Source of the DNA: Subsaximicrobium wynnwilliamsii
GTDB lineage: Bacteria > Bacteroidota > Bacteroidia > Flavobacteriales > Flavobacteriaceae
Direction of reading: 5' to 3'
NCBI RefSeq assembly: GCF_007997225.1
Contig: NZ_VORM01000002.1
Location: forward strand, 62,001 to 126,000
Length of the DNA stretch: 64,000 nt
The notes beneath the pieces were generated by a model. That model did not search any database, had not been told where the DNA came from, and worked only from the letters and a program-made list of their open reading frames with translations. Made by a program: the position numbers and the translations under genes. Position 1 is the first letter of the stretch; each line of letters begins with the position of its first letter. Shown here one piece after another: positions 34,985 to 43,180 of this stretch.

Positions 34985-35520
34985 TCTTTTTGACTTCATC
35001 TTCATCTTGTCCTAGAATCTATCGGGATCATCCTCAACTTCATCTTCATCTTCATCTTCATCTTCATCCTCAATTTCAATTTCAACTTCATCTTCAACTT
35101 CAACTTCAATTTCAATTTCAACTTCATTTTGGCCTAGAATCTATCGGGATCATCCTCAACTTCAATTTCAATTTCAACTTCATCTTCATCTTCATCTTGT
35201 CCTAGAATCTATAGTAATAGGGATCATCCTCAACTTCAATTTCAATTTCAATTTCAACTTCATCTTCATCTTCATCTTGTCCTAGAATCTATAGGGATCA
35301 TCCTCAACTTCAACTTCAACTTGTCCTAGAATCTATAGGGATCATCCTCAACTTCAAATTCAATTTCAATTTCAACTTCATCTTCATCTTGTCCTAGAAT
35401 CTATAGGGATCATCCTCAACTTCAAATTCAATTTCAATTTCAACTTCAACTTCAACTTCAACTTCATCTTCATCTTCATCTTCAACTTCATCTTCAACTT
35501 CATCTTCATCTTCTCCCAAC
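34985..35520. repeat. Composite array of TTCA-hexamers with a recurring 25-bp insert
   Basis: Tracts of the hexamers TTCATC, TTCAAC and TTCAAT (total about 400 bases) are interrupted six times by a recurring element reading TGTCCTAGAATCTATAGGGA then TCATCC, with minor variants (TATCGGGA, TATAGTAATAGGGA). The inserts lie near 35008, 35130, 35198, 35278, 35322 and 35388. Spacing between inserts varies because hexamer number varies. The plus-strand open frame through the first part encodes only Leu/His/Gln/Phe-rich low complexity and is not a gene. It fills the gap between the haemoglobin and ccsBA genes. Confidence 0.85.
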
Positions 35521-35641
35521 AGTCATCGGGACAATTTTCTTTTCCAACCCACAGCATATTACCTAAAACAAAACGCAGAAAACAGCAATAATTAACACAT
35601 TATTGAGGCCTTTGCTGCTTTAGTAAATAAACTAAATTAGT

Positions 35642-35649
35642 TACCTTTG
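35642..35649 (+). promoter_or_regulatory. -7 box of the ccsBA promoter
   Basis: TACCTTTG matches TAnnTTTG and lies 27 bases before the ATG at 35677. Confidence 0.5.
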
Positions 35650-35676
35650 CAAAACTTATAATGAAGCCTCTCTACC

Positions 35677-38600
35677 ATGCAAAAGAAACTTGCCAATATT
35701 CTGTTTTCGACCCGTCTTACCGGTACTTTATTTATTGTTTACGCTATCGCCATGATCGTGGGAACCTTTCTGGATGCTGGACAAGAGACGTCGCCTACAC
35801 CCTTCACAAGACATTACATTTATAACGCCTGGTGGTTTGAGATGATCATGTTATTATTCGTGATAAATTTTATTGGTAACATCTTTAGATACCGTCTTTT
35901 TCGGAAGGAAAAATGGGCGACTTTGACGCTGCATTTGTCCTTTATCCTCATATTGGTTGGAGCCGGTATAACACGATACATCGGTTTTGAAGGTTGGATG
36001 CCAATTCGTGAAGGAGCAACTGAAAATACCATTCTCACACGGGATGTGTTTTTGACCGCCTATATCGATGGGGATTTGGAAGTCAATGGGCAGTTACAGC
36101 GGAAAGTTGTACAAGAGCGTGTCGATTTTTCTGAACGCTTGAATAATGATCTTACTTTCACTAGTGATTATAATGGTTCCCCTGTAAGCTTCGAAGTGGA
36201 GCGCTTTTTAGAGAATGCAGAATTGGATGTGATTCCTGGTGATACTGGCGAGAGTTACCTCAAGCTTGTAGAAGCTGGCGAAGGCACCTCACACAACCAT
36301 TTTATCAAGGATGGTGATGATGAATTGATACATAACGTGGTTTTTACATTAAATAACCCGAAACCTGGCGCTATAAATATTAGCACAAATGATGACGGTA
36401 TTTTTATAGAATCTCCATTTGAAGGGGATTACATGACCATGGCTACTAGAGCCACTGGCACCGTGGTAAAAGATTCCATTCAACCCTTGGTGCTGAGGTC
36501 GCGATACCAAATGGCTGAAATGTCTATGGTGTTTCCAAACCCTGTGACCAAAGGAGAATTTGGAATCGTTAAAAAATCGGAGTTGTTGAGAAACGTTGAA
36601 TCAGGTGTGGTCATGAAAGTAACGGCTAATGGTGAAACGAAAAGACTCAATCTCATTGGGGCACAATATATGGACGGCCGTTTTGAGCAGGCCAATGTTG
36701 GTGGTTTGGATATTTCGATGAAATATGGGTCGGCTACCAAAGAACTGCCATTTAGCATCAAGCTGAATGATTTTGTTGCCGAGCGCTTCCCGGGTACTGA
36801 GAATAGTTTTTCGGCCTATTCCAGTGAAGTCACTGTTTTGAACAGTGATAAAGGCGACTATGATTATAAGATTTTCATGAATAATGTGCTTGATCAAAGT
36901 GGTTACCGCTTTTTTCAGGCGAGTTTTGATCCTGATGAGTTAGGTACGCGTCTTTCTGTGAACCACGATCGTTGGGGTACTTGGGTCACTTATGCGGGTT
37001 ATATGCTGCTTTATTTTGGTCTCATGGCCATTCTGTTTGACCGCAAAACACGATTTGCAGATCTTAAGCGCATGTTGGCAAAAATAAAAGCCAAAAAATC
37101 AAAGATCATGACGCTACTCGTGTTATGCTTCGGAATGACGGGATTTGCACAAGAACATTCCGATGATGACGGGCATGGTCACGCTGAGAAAATAGAAATC
37201 CAAAAACCGAGCAAAGCTCAAATAGATTCGGTAATTCGGTCTAACATCGTCCCAAAAGAACATGCCGATGCCTTTGCCCAATTGGTAATCCAAGACTATA
37301 GCGGTCGTATGATGCCCATGGATACCTATGCTTCGGAAGTGTTGCGTAAGTTGAGCAAAAGTGAACAATACGAAGATTTTGATGCCAATCAAGTCATGCT
37401 CTCCATGCAGGAAAGTCCGTTGTTCTGGTACAACGTTCCTGTCATTTATTTAGCAAAACGCAAGGCAGATTCCTTGAGACATATTATTGGGATTGATGAA
37501 AGTCAAAAGTATGCAGCCTTGACCGATTTTCTCAACGAAGATGGTAGTTACAAATTGGCCGATTATTTGCCGAACGCCTATAAAGCGCAAGTGCCAAACG
37601 GTTATCAAACCCAACTCATCGAGGCCGATCAACGCGTGAGTTTACTTTTTAATACAGTGGAAGGACGTTCGATGAAGATTTTTCCTGTGCCAAATGATGA
37701 TAATAATACCTGGATTTCCTCTGTGGAGTACAAGGAGAAATATGAATCCCAAATCAAAGACACGCTCTACGGAAAATTCATTGAGAACAGCTTTAATTAT
37801 TATATCAGCGAATTGTATAAATCGAAACAATCTGGGGATTACGTCACTGCGAATCGATTGTTGGAGGGCTTCAAGCGAAGTCAGGCAAAATTGGGTAGTG
37901 AGGTCATGCTTTCTGATAAAAAAATCGATGCTGAAATTTTATATAATAAATACGACATATTCAAATCCTTGTACACGTATTACCTGCTTGCCGGCGCAAT
38001 TATGTTCATTGTATTGATTATTCAAATTTTCAAATCGAATAGTAAGCTCGTCAAGCATACCGTAAATGGGCTGGGGATTGTTATTCTTTTATTGTTTATT
38101 GTTCATACCGCTGGATTGATTGTACGTTGGTACATTTCGGGTCACGCCCCATGGAGTAATGCCTATGAGTCGATGATCTACGTGGCTTGGGCTACAATGT
38201 TCTTTGGTTTGGCCTTTGGTAAAGATAGCAAGCTCACACTTGCTGCCACTGCCTTTGTGACCGCAATGATCTTGATGGTGGCACACATGAACTGGATGGA
38301 TCCCGCAATCTCAACCTTGCAACCAGTTTTGGATAGTTATTGGTTGATGATTCACGTTGCAGTGATTGTGGGGAGTTACGGCCCTTTTGCTTTGAGTATG
38401 ATCTTGGGGGTAACCGTGTTGTTTCTCATGATTTTTACTACGAAAAAGAACAAGGAAAAAATGTTGCTCAATATTAAAGAGTTGACCCTTATCAATGAAA
38501 TGTCATTGACTGTTGGTTTGGTCATGTTAACTATAGGAAACTTCTTGGGAGGTATGTGGGCCAACGAAAGTTGGGGTCGTTATTGGGGTTGGGATCCTAA

Positions 38601-38883
38601 GGAAACCTGGGCTTTGATAAGTATCATGATTTATGCTTTTGTGATTCACATGCGATTGATTCCTGGACTTCGCGGTCGTTTTGGATTTAATTTGGGATCA
38701 ATCATTGCCTTTGCGAGTATTCTATTTACCTATTTTGGCGTGAATTTCTATCTTTCTGGATTGCATTCTTACCAATCTGGTCAACAGATTGCGAGTTTCA
38801 ATATTATTGCCATCACACTTTTGGTCTTGGCGGTGATTAGTATTTTAGCATTCAGAAAATACGATAAATACTACCGAAAATAG
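35677..38883 (+). CDS. ccsBA: Fused cytochrome c biogenesis protein CcsB-CcsA (ResB/ResC)
   Basis: The 1068-residue product joins both parts of the system II cytochrome c synthase. The N-terminal ResB-like half has membrane helices at about 14-33, 52-72 and 82-100, then a large periplasmic domain up to about 445 and another helix near 448. A second signal-like helix sits near 480. The C-terminal CcsA half has about six helices and the WWD-type haem motif WGRYWGWDPKETWALI (about 964-979), with flanking histidines in VHTAGLIVRW, VAHMNWMDP and VIHMRL. It moves haem across the membrane and attaches it to apocytochromes c. The fusion is usual for Bacteroidota. A TTCAAGG heptamer tract follows the stop. 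Confidence 0.92.
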   Translation: MQKKLANILFSTRLTGTLFIVYAIAMIVGTFLDAGQETSPTPFTRHYIYNAWWFEMIMLLFVINFIGNIFRYRLFRKEKWATLTLHLSFILILVGAGITRYIGFEGWMPIREGATENTILTRDVFLTAYIDGDLEVNGQLQRKVVQERVDFSERLNNDLTFTSDYNGSPVSFEVERFLENAELDVIPGDTGESYLKLVEAGEGTSHNHFIKDGDDELIHNVVFTLNNPKPGAINISTNDDGIFIESPFEGDYMTMATRATGTVVKDSIQPLVLRSRYQMAEMSMVFPNPVTKGEFGIVKKSELLRNVESGVVMKVTANGETKRLNLIGAQYMDGRFEQANVGGLDISMKYGSATKELPFSIKLNDFVAERFPGTENSFSAYSSEVTVLNSDKGDYDYKIFMNNVLDQSGYRFFQASFDPDELGTRLSVNHDRWGTWVTYAGYMLLYFGLMAILFDRKTRFADLKRMLAKIKAKKSKIMTLLVLCFGMTGFAQEHSDDDGHGHAEKIEIQKPSKAQIDSVIRSNIVPKEHADAFAQLVIQDYSGRMMPMDTYASEVLRKLSKSEQYEDFDANQVMLSMQESPLFWYNVPVIYLAKRKADSLRHIIGIDESQKYAALTDFLNEDGSYKLADYLPNAYKAQVPNGYQTQLIEADQRVSLLFNTVEGRSMKIFPVPNDDNNTWISSVEYKEKYESQIKDTLYGKFIENSFNYYISELYKSKQSGDYVTANRLLEGFKRSQAKLGSEVMLSDKKIDAEILYNKYDIFKSLYTYYLLAGAIMFIVLIIQIFKSNSKLVKHTVNGLGIVILLLFIVHTAGLIVRWYISGHAPWSNAYESMIYVAWATMFFGLAFGKDSKLTLAATAFVTAMILMVAHMNWMDPAISTLQPVLDSYWLMIHVAVIVGSYGPFALSMILGVTVLFLMIFTTKKNKEKMLLNIKELTLINEMSLTVGLVMLTIGNFLGGMWANESWGRYWGWDPKETWALISIMIYAFVIHMRLIPGLRGRFGFNLGSIIAFASILFTYFGVNFYLSGLHSYQSGQQIASFNIIAITLLVLAVISILAFRKYDKYYRK

Positions 38884-38888
38884 TCAGG

Positions 38889-38937
38889 AAGCTCAGGTTC
38901 AGGGTTTAAAGTTCAAGGTTCAAGGCTCAAGGTTGCT
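38889..38937 (+). repeat. TTCAAGG heptamer tract after ccsBA
   Basis: CTCAGG, TTCAGGG, TTTAAAG, TTCAAGG (twice) and CTCAAGG follow one another with a 7-base period, beginning within about six bases of the ccsBA stop at 38883. Confidence 0.8.
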
Positions 38938-39055
38938 AGTTTGAGCTTTGGGTTTTGCTTGAACTGCTCAATTTGGTAAGTGTGACTTTTAGCGATTAGC
39001 CTTCCGTAGAGATTTCTATTTTTAAAAGCTTCAACTTCAATGAGCCTACTTGCAT

Positions 39056-39775
39056 TTAAAGTTCTCTGGCTATTTTTAGATAAAGCAAGCCAATCAACAT
39101 GGCAAGGCCGAAACTTATCAAGCTGCCAATAAGTACGTATTCAGTGAGCTTCCTGTCTTTTGATCTGGAGAGATCGCCAAATCTAAAGATGGATTTGGCG
39201 GCCAACAGAAATCCGATACCTTCCCAAAACTGAAGCACTACAAATAAAAACACAAAAAGGCGCTCCAAAATACCAATGTAAGCCCCAGCATGTTCGAGAG
39301 AGTGCTCTTTTCCTGCGTCTTCATCGATGTTCCATTTTGAAATTATGGTCTTCATGATTATCGAAGATGTTGAGGTCACTGCTATTATAGAGGCTGTAAG
39401 TAATAAAGCTTGGTTGTAATCTATAGCGCTGATCTTATTGAGGTAAGGTGTATAAACCTCTACCACCAATGCAATCACACTAAGATGTGCCAGTTGATCG
39501 AGTGCGAACAGCAAGCGGCTGTTTTTCTTGGTTTTAAATTGTGCTTTGGCAACATCTATAAAAAAATGACTGCTTATTATGATGCAGAAGGCTAACCAAT
39601 ACTCAACATTAAATTGAAGCACCACCAGCAGTGCGATGGCATGCACCAGCAAATGCCAATAGAGGTATTTTGAACCTAACTTGTGTTTGGCTTTATGTTT
39701 GGCCCATTTTTCGGGCTGAAGTAAGAAGTCGCCTATGAGATGCGCCAATATGAGTTTTATGAATAAGCTTAACAT
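39056..39775 (-). CDS. DUF3307 domain-containing membrane protein
   Basis: The product has 239 residues and about seven hydrophobic segments. The DUF3307 signature is at the N-terminus: LILAHLIGDFLLQPEKWAKHK (about 8-28), followed by YLYWHLLVHAIALLVVLQF and SHFFIDVAKAQFK (about 70-82). The conserved H-x-D-F-L-L-Q and H-F-x-D residues suggest a metal-binding or enzymatic membrane site, but no function is established. Its start overlaps the end of the SatD gene by seven bases, so the two are translated together, a pair I recall from other genomes. It is the second gene of the operon. Confidence 0.82.
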   Translation of the reverse strand: MLSLFIKLILAHLIGDFLLQPEKWAKHKAKHKLGSKYLYWHLLVHAIALLVVLQFNVEYWLAFCIIISSHFFIDVAKAQFKTKKNSRLLFALDQLAHLSVIALVVEVYTPYLNKISAIDYNQALLLTASIIAVTSTSSIIMKTIISKWNIDEDAGKEHSLEHAGAYIGILERLFVFLFVVLQFWEGIGFLLAAKSIFRFGDLSRSKDRKLTEYVLIGSLISFGLAMLIGLLYLKIAREL

Positions 39776-40374
39776 AAGGTTTCGATTTGCGTTTGGTAAT
39801 ACTGAAGCAGTTTTGAAAGTTCATCAAAACCACCACGTTTTAAACCTTGGCTCACATTACTTTGTGTTGTCTTTTGATGCTTGGCGATGCGTTGTTGGTT
39901 GTGGTCTGGATGCGCTAAGGCATAGGCGATGAGCTCGGCTACTGCTGAGGTCCAATTGGCAATGGTCAAACTGGCCAATTCAAACATAAGGTTTAGACTG
40001 TGATTCAAGTGCTCATGCTGTGTTTTGATGGCAAGTGTGTTCTTTTTGAGGTTTTCAAAACAGATGCCTGAGTTTACAAATGCCGATCCGTTGGACTCGG
40101 TGATCTTGTTGGTCTCGAAAGTTTTTTCTCCTATGCCAATTGCCAGTCTTACTTCCAAATTGCTATATTGCTTGAGATGTGCCTTGATGAGCAATGCAGC
40201 GTATAAGGCAGTTTTGGGTGTAGTTTCCAATTGAAAACTATCACCACGGTAGAGCTCCCAATTCTTGGGAGATTTCCCAAAATTGCTTAGTGTGCTTTTG
40301 AGGGTTTCCATCCAATGCTCTGGGTCTTGACCTTGGGATTTTATGATATCACCTGTGATAATGGCTGTTGTCAT
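39769..40374 (-). CDS. SatD family protein, probable DNA-binding regulator
   Basis: The product has 201 residues. The N-terminal domain (about 1-120) starts TTAIITGDIIKSQG and contains YRGDSFQLE and VRLAIGIGE, the SatD pattern that resembles a nucleotide-cyclase-like fold. The C-terminal part has a helix-turn-helix: QQRIAKHQKTTQSNVSQGLKRGGFDELSKLL (about 160-190). It is probably a regulator of the downstream DUF3307 gene, with which it overlaps. A 9-bp inverted repeat lies about 45-75 bases upstream of its start and is a candidate binding site. Ligand and target are unknown. The HTH assignment is by inspection. Confidence 0.8.
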   Translation of the reverse strand: MTTAIITGDIIKSQGQDPEHWMETLKSTLSNFGKSPKNWELYRGDSFQLETTPKTALYAALLIKAHLKQYSNLEVRLAIGIGEKTFETNKITESNGSAFVNSGICFENLKKNTLAIKTQHEHLNHSLNLMFELASLTIANWTSAVAELIAYALAHPDHNQQRIAKHQKTTQSNVSQGLKRGGFDELSKLLQYYQTQIETLC

Positions 40375-40417
40375 GTCGTAAATATATTCTAAAAATCTGA
40401 GCCGTAATAATTATTAT

Positions 40418-40447
40418 CGATTATAATTATATTTTAAGTTATAATCG
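40418..40447. promoter_or_regulatory. Inverted repeat upstream of the SatD gene, candidate operator
   Basis: CGATTATAA (40418-40426) and TTATAATCG (40439-40447) are perfect inverted 9-mers with centres 21 bases apart, about two helical turns. They stand upstream of the -7-like TATATTTA on the minus strand. The spacing suits a dimeric HTH protein such as the adjacent SatD product. Confidence 0.55.
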
Positions 40448-40555
40448 TTTAAGATTATATAAGGCTTTAGTATGGCCTAGGCTTATAAATACGCTGTTTT
40501 AAACGTTAAGAGGTGAGTGCTGAAAAAAAGCATTGAACGATCTTCAGCCTCTCAA

Positions 40556-40584
40556 TTGTTTATCTAAGTAAAACTCTATTTTTG
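40556..40584 (+). promoter_or_regulatory. mscL promoter (-33 TTG and -7 TAnnTTTG)
   Basis: TTG at 40556-40558 is followed after 18 bases by TATTTTTG at 40577-40584, close to the Bacteroidota consensus. The predicted start of transcription lies about 12 bases before the ATG. Confidence 0.65.
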
Positions 40585-40603
40585 TAAACTTAAAATTAAG
40601 GGT

Positions 40604-41044
40604 ATGAAATTTTTCAAAGAATTTAAAGAATTTGCAGTTAAGGGCAACATGATGGATATGGCCATTGGTATCATCATTGGTGCCTCTTTTAATAGTGTAA
40701 TTGATGTATTGGTAAAGAAGATTTTTATGCCGCCATTGTCATTAATGACCGATGGATTAAATTTTCAAGATAGAAAATACGTTCTCCGGGACGCAATTAC
40801 AGATGCCAAGGGAACGATCACAACTCAGGAAGTTGCCATTGAATACGGGTTTTTGTTTGAAACCACTTTGGATTTTCTTATCGTTGGCCTTACCGTTTTT
40901 ATAGTGGTCAAAGCGATGAACCGATTAAAGGATAAAGCAGAAGATCCTAAAAATACAGTAGTAAAAACACCTAAGGATATCGCACTACTTTCAGAGCTTA
41001 CCAATTTAATGAAAGAGCAAAACAGCCTTCTAAAAAATAAATAA
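40604..41044 (+). CDS. mscL: Large-conductance mechanosensitive channel MscL
   Basis: The product has 146 residues. MscL is a homopentameric channel that opens under extreme membrane tension. The cytoplasmic N-helix KEFKEFAVKGNMMDMAIGIIIGASFNS runs into TM1 (about 16-40); TM2 is about 86-106 (FLIVGLTVFIVVKAMNRL), and a charged C-terminal helix ends the protein (LLSELTNLMKEQNSLLKNK). The GNMMDMAIGIIIG motif is diagnostic. The loop between the TMs is longer than in E. coli. Its stop codon is only ten bases from the stop of the convergent membrane-protein gene, with no obvious terminator between. Confidence 0.96.
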   Translation: MKFFKEFKEFAVKGNMMDMAIGIIIGASFNSVIDVLVKKIFMPPLSLMTDGLNFQDRKYVLRDAITDAKGTITTQEVAIEYGFLFETTLDFLIVGLTVFIVVKAMNRLKDKAEDPKNTVVKTPKDIALLSELTNLMKEQNSLLKNK

Positions 41045-41054
41045 CATTGCCCGA

Positions 41055-41486
41055 TTAGAAGAATTTGGGTAGAAGCGAGGCATACTCTAAAAGGCTCAAA
41101 ACGAACAAGACGCTCCATAAAAAGCTGCGTATCCAATTGCGTTTAACCAGCAGTTTCAAGTGGTCTGCTGTAAATTGATTTTTTGAGATGGCATTGTGCA
41201 AGGGAACAAATTGAAAAAACGTGCTTGCCCACAAAATAAGGGTCAACACAAAACCAAGCGTATTGAAACTGTTTTGCTCTTGAATAAAACTCGCGGAGTA
41301 CACAACCAATTGACCCAGCATCAATGGCATTACAACAAGCGCCATATTTTTGGTATATACTTTATGCCAAGCGATAAGATTTGTTGAAGAAAAATGAATA
41401 AAACTAGGGTAGATAAGCAGTTGTACCATCCAAATGAGTACGACAAGGCCAAAATCCAATAGAATTCGCAGCAGCTCTAGTGTCAT
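41055..41486 (-). CDS. Four-helix integral membrane protein of unknown function
   Basis: The product has 143 residues with four hydrophobic segments at about 5-28, 46-66, 75-96 and 116-138. W, H and R occur near the helix ends (AWHKVYTKN, KRNWIRSFLW). It may belong to a DUF1772-like or related small membrane family, but I cannot confirm that. It begins directly after the stop of the DUF2452 gene with no gap, so the two are an operon. No enzymatic motif can be seen. Confidence 0.7.
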   Translation of the reverse strand: MTLELLRILLDFGLVVLIWMVQLLIYPSFIHFSSTNLIAWHKVYTKNMALVVMPLMLGQLVVYSASFIQEQNSFNTLGFVLTLILWASTFFQFVPLHNAISKNQFTADHLKLLVKRNWIRSFLWSVLFVLSLLEYASLLPKFF

Positions 41487-41894
41487 TTAGTCCTCAATCT
41501 TTTTCCAAAGTAATTCAGAATTCAGATAAAAGCTACCCACAAAATCAAAATTACAATCGTTGGGAGCGAGGATGGACAAAAAGGGTTCTTCGTTTTTATC
41601 GCGATATAAATGGTAAGTTTCCCCAATAATAGGTTCAAAATTAAAGCGGGCGCTGTAAACTAAATTATTGTATTCAAGCGATTCGGTCATTTTATCAAAC
41701 TCAGCCTTCAGCTCAAGATATTTGGCCTTGATTTGTTTATTGGCCTTGTAGATATTCTTGTTTTTCCAAGTGGTGGTATTGGTCGCTTTAATGGCTGGTG
41801 CTCCAACATTGGTGGCGTATGGTTTTAGCGCAGCGTCGTAGGTTTGGGAGGATTCATTGAAGACCACTTGATCTGGCTTTTTCTTTTCAGACAT
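41487..41894 (-). CDS. DUF2452 family protein
   Basis: The product has 135 residues. It matches the DUF2452 family, with NVGAPAIKATNTTTWKNKNI in the N-terminal half and FEPIIGETYHLYRDKNEEPFLSILAP in the second half. Function is unknown. No signal peptide or membrane segment is present. I chose the ATG at 41894 (MSEKKKPDQ), since the upstream extension would be a lysine-rich tail from a non-coding region. The next gene downstream, a four-helix membrane protein, starts immediately after its stop. Confidence 0.8.
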   Translation of the reverse strand: MSEKKKPDQVVFNESSQTYDAALKPYATNVGAPAIKATNTTTWKNKNIYKANKQIKAKYLELKAEFDKMTESLEYNNLVYSARFNFEPIIGETYHLYRDKNEEPFLSILAPNDCNFDFVGSFYLNSELLWKKIED

Positions 41895-41996
41895 TACTTT
41901 GTGTTTTTTTTTGTAAAGATACAGCACCTAATATTTTGAATACCGTCAATTAAACCTTAAAGTTTTGTTAACTTCGTATTCTGAATTTAAGTATTT

Positions 41997-42182
41997 ATGG
42001 GTTTTTATAAGAAAATAGGTCTCGCTAACCTATTGATTTTGGTGCTCTGTGCAGTAATTATTATTGTAGCGGAGTATCTGTTTTTAACTGGAGATCAATT
42101 ACACGGAATTTTCATTGGGCTTTGGGCTCCGACGATTTTGGGAATTGTCATCTTTATAAATCAAATCACTAATGGACGCTAA
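41997..42182 (+). CDS. Small two-helix membrane protein
   Basis: The product has 61 residues: MGFYKKIGLANLLILVLC begins a first membrane helix (about 8-30) and LHGIFIGLWAPTILGIVIFI a second (about 36-55). The loop between them is short and ends in GDQ. Similar small proteins occur in other Flavobacteriia by my recollection; function is unknown. It overlaps an even smaller membrane protein gene by 11 bases. The first helix starts right after KK, giving a positive-inside signal for a hairpin topology with both ends in the cytoplasm. Confidence 0.65.
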   Translation: MGFYKKIGLANLLILVLCAVIIIVAEYLFLTGDQLHGIFIGLWAPTILGIVIFINQITNGR

Positions 42183-42282
42183 TGACATTGTTTTCTGGTT
42201 ATCGGGTCTCGTTTCTTTCCTCGTGGTCATTTGGGCGATACTGATTATTCGGGCCTATAACCGCATCGATAAAGAGGACTAG
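42172..42282 (+). CDS. Single-pass micro membrane protein of 36 residues
   Basis: ATG at 42172 opens a 36-codon frame ending in TAG at 42280-42282. The product starts MDANDIVFWLSGLV and has one hydrophobic helix (about 7-27) followed by a charged tail AYNRIDKED. It overlaps the preceding 61-residue gene by 11 bases, ATGGACGCTAA, as in translationally coupled pairs. Its acidic N-terminus and basic cytoplasmic tail fit an N-out, C-in single-pass protein. It is below the size at which genes are usually called. Function is unknown. Confidence 0.6.
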   Translation: MDANDIVFWLSGLVSFLVVIWAILIIRAYNRIDKED

Positions 42283-42367
42283 TGACTCGCTTTTTGTTGT
42301 GATCACTTCAAATTTTATTTACCACACCTACTTGAGCACAAAACACTACATTTTTAGAGCAATGCAT

Positions 42368-43039
42368 CTAAACGGCTCTACTTAAGCTTAAGTTGGCCAA
42401 GTTTTTGACTGAAATTTCATCAAAATTAGAAATTACCAAATCTGCATTTGAGTAATCTTGATCTTTAGAATGTAAGGCATCATAACCGATACAAAATATT
42501 TCGGCAGCTTTTGCAGCATTGATGCCATTTGTCGAATCTTCAATGACCATACACTCATTTTTTGAATGGCCAGATAATTCAGCAGCTTTGACAAAAATTT
42601 CCGGATCGGGTTTGGAAGCTTTGAGATCGGCACCGCTCACCTTTCCAACGAAATATGGATTGAGATCAAAACGTTCAAAAATCCTATTGATATTGTTCAT
42701 GGAGGCAGATGATGCTAGAACTAGAGTCATTCCGTGGCGATGGTAATCTTTGATAAGTTCTAAAGCGCCCTCCAATAACTGAAGTGAGCTGTCATTCTCG
42801 AACAGTGTCTTAAAATTATCACGCTTCATATCCACCAAAGTTCGAGGCCCTAAGTGCAATTTGAAATGAGCAATGACGCTTTCGCAAATATTAAACGTCG
42901 ACTGTCCCGTATAGGATGCATATAATGCTTCGGAAACTTCAATATTAACGGCATCGAACATTTGATAATAGGCCTTTCGGTGAAGGGGCTCGGTGTCAAC
43001 AATAACTCCGTCCATATCGAATAGTACAGCTTTAAACAT
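42368..43039 (-). CDS. HAD family hydrolase, beta-phosphoglucomutase/phosphatase-like
   Basis: The product has 223 residues. Motif I is LFDMDGVIVDTEP (about 6-18), with both aspartates; motif II is LVLASSAS (about 105), motif III the lysine in KASKPDPEIF (about 145), and motif IV is MVIEDSTNGINAAKAA (about 165-180). It has the helical cap inserted after motif I typical of beta-phosphoglucomutase and YniC-like sugar phosphatases. KPDPEIF is the common phosphatase pattern. The substrate is probably a hexose or hexitol phosphate, but that is inference. It is transcribed alone and diverges from the Cys/Met PLP gene. Confidence 0.9.
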   Translation of the reverse strand: MFKAVLFDMDGVIVDTEPLHRKAYYQMFDAVNIEVSEALYASYTGQSTFNICESVIAHFKLHLGPRTLVDMKRDNFKTLFENDSSLQLLEGALELIKDYHRHGMTLVLASSASMNNINRIFERFDLNPYFVGKVSGADLKASKPDPEIFVKAAELSGHSKNECMVIEDSTNGINAAKAAEIFCIGYDALHSKDQDYSNADLVISNFDEISVKNLANLSLSRAV

Positions 43040-43180
43040 AAGGGATGATTTAGTTAGGTTTACGAATATAAAAAATTAGAGGCTGATTATCAATACATTT
43101 AAAATTATTTGTCTAGGCGCAATTTAGTCCGACAAATAGCATTCTTTTCCTTAACTTTAGACCTTTAAAACATTGTAAAA

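Noticed and set aside
34990-35205. 71-codon plus-strand frame of Leu/His/Gln/Phe
   Set aside because: It is low-complexity translation of the hexamer array with no start signal.
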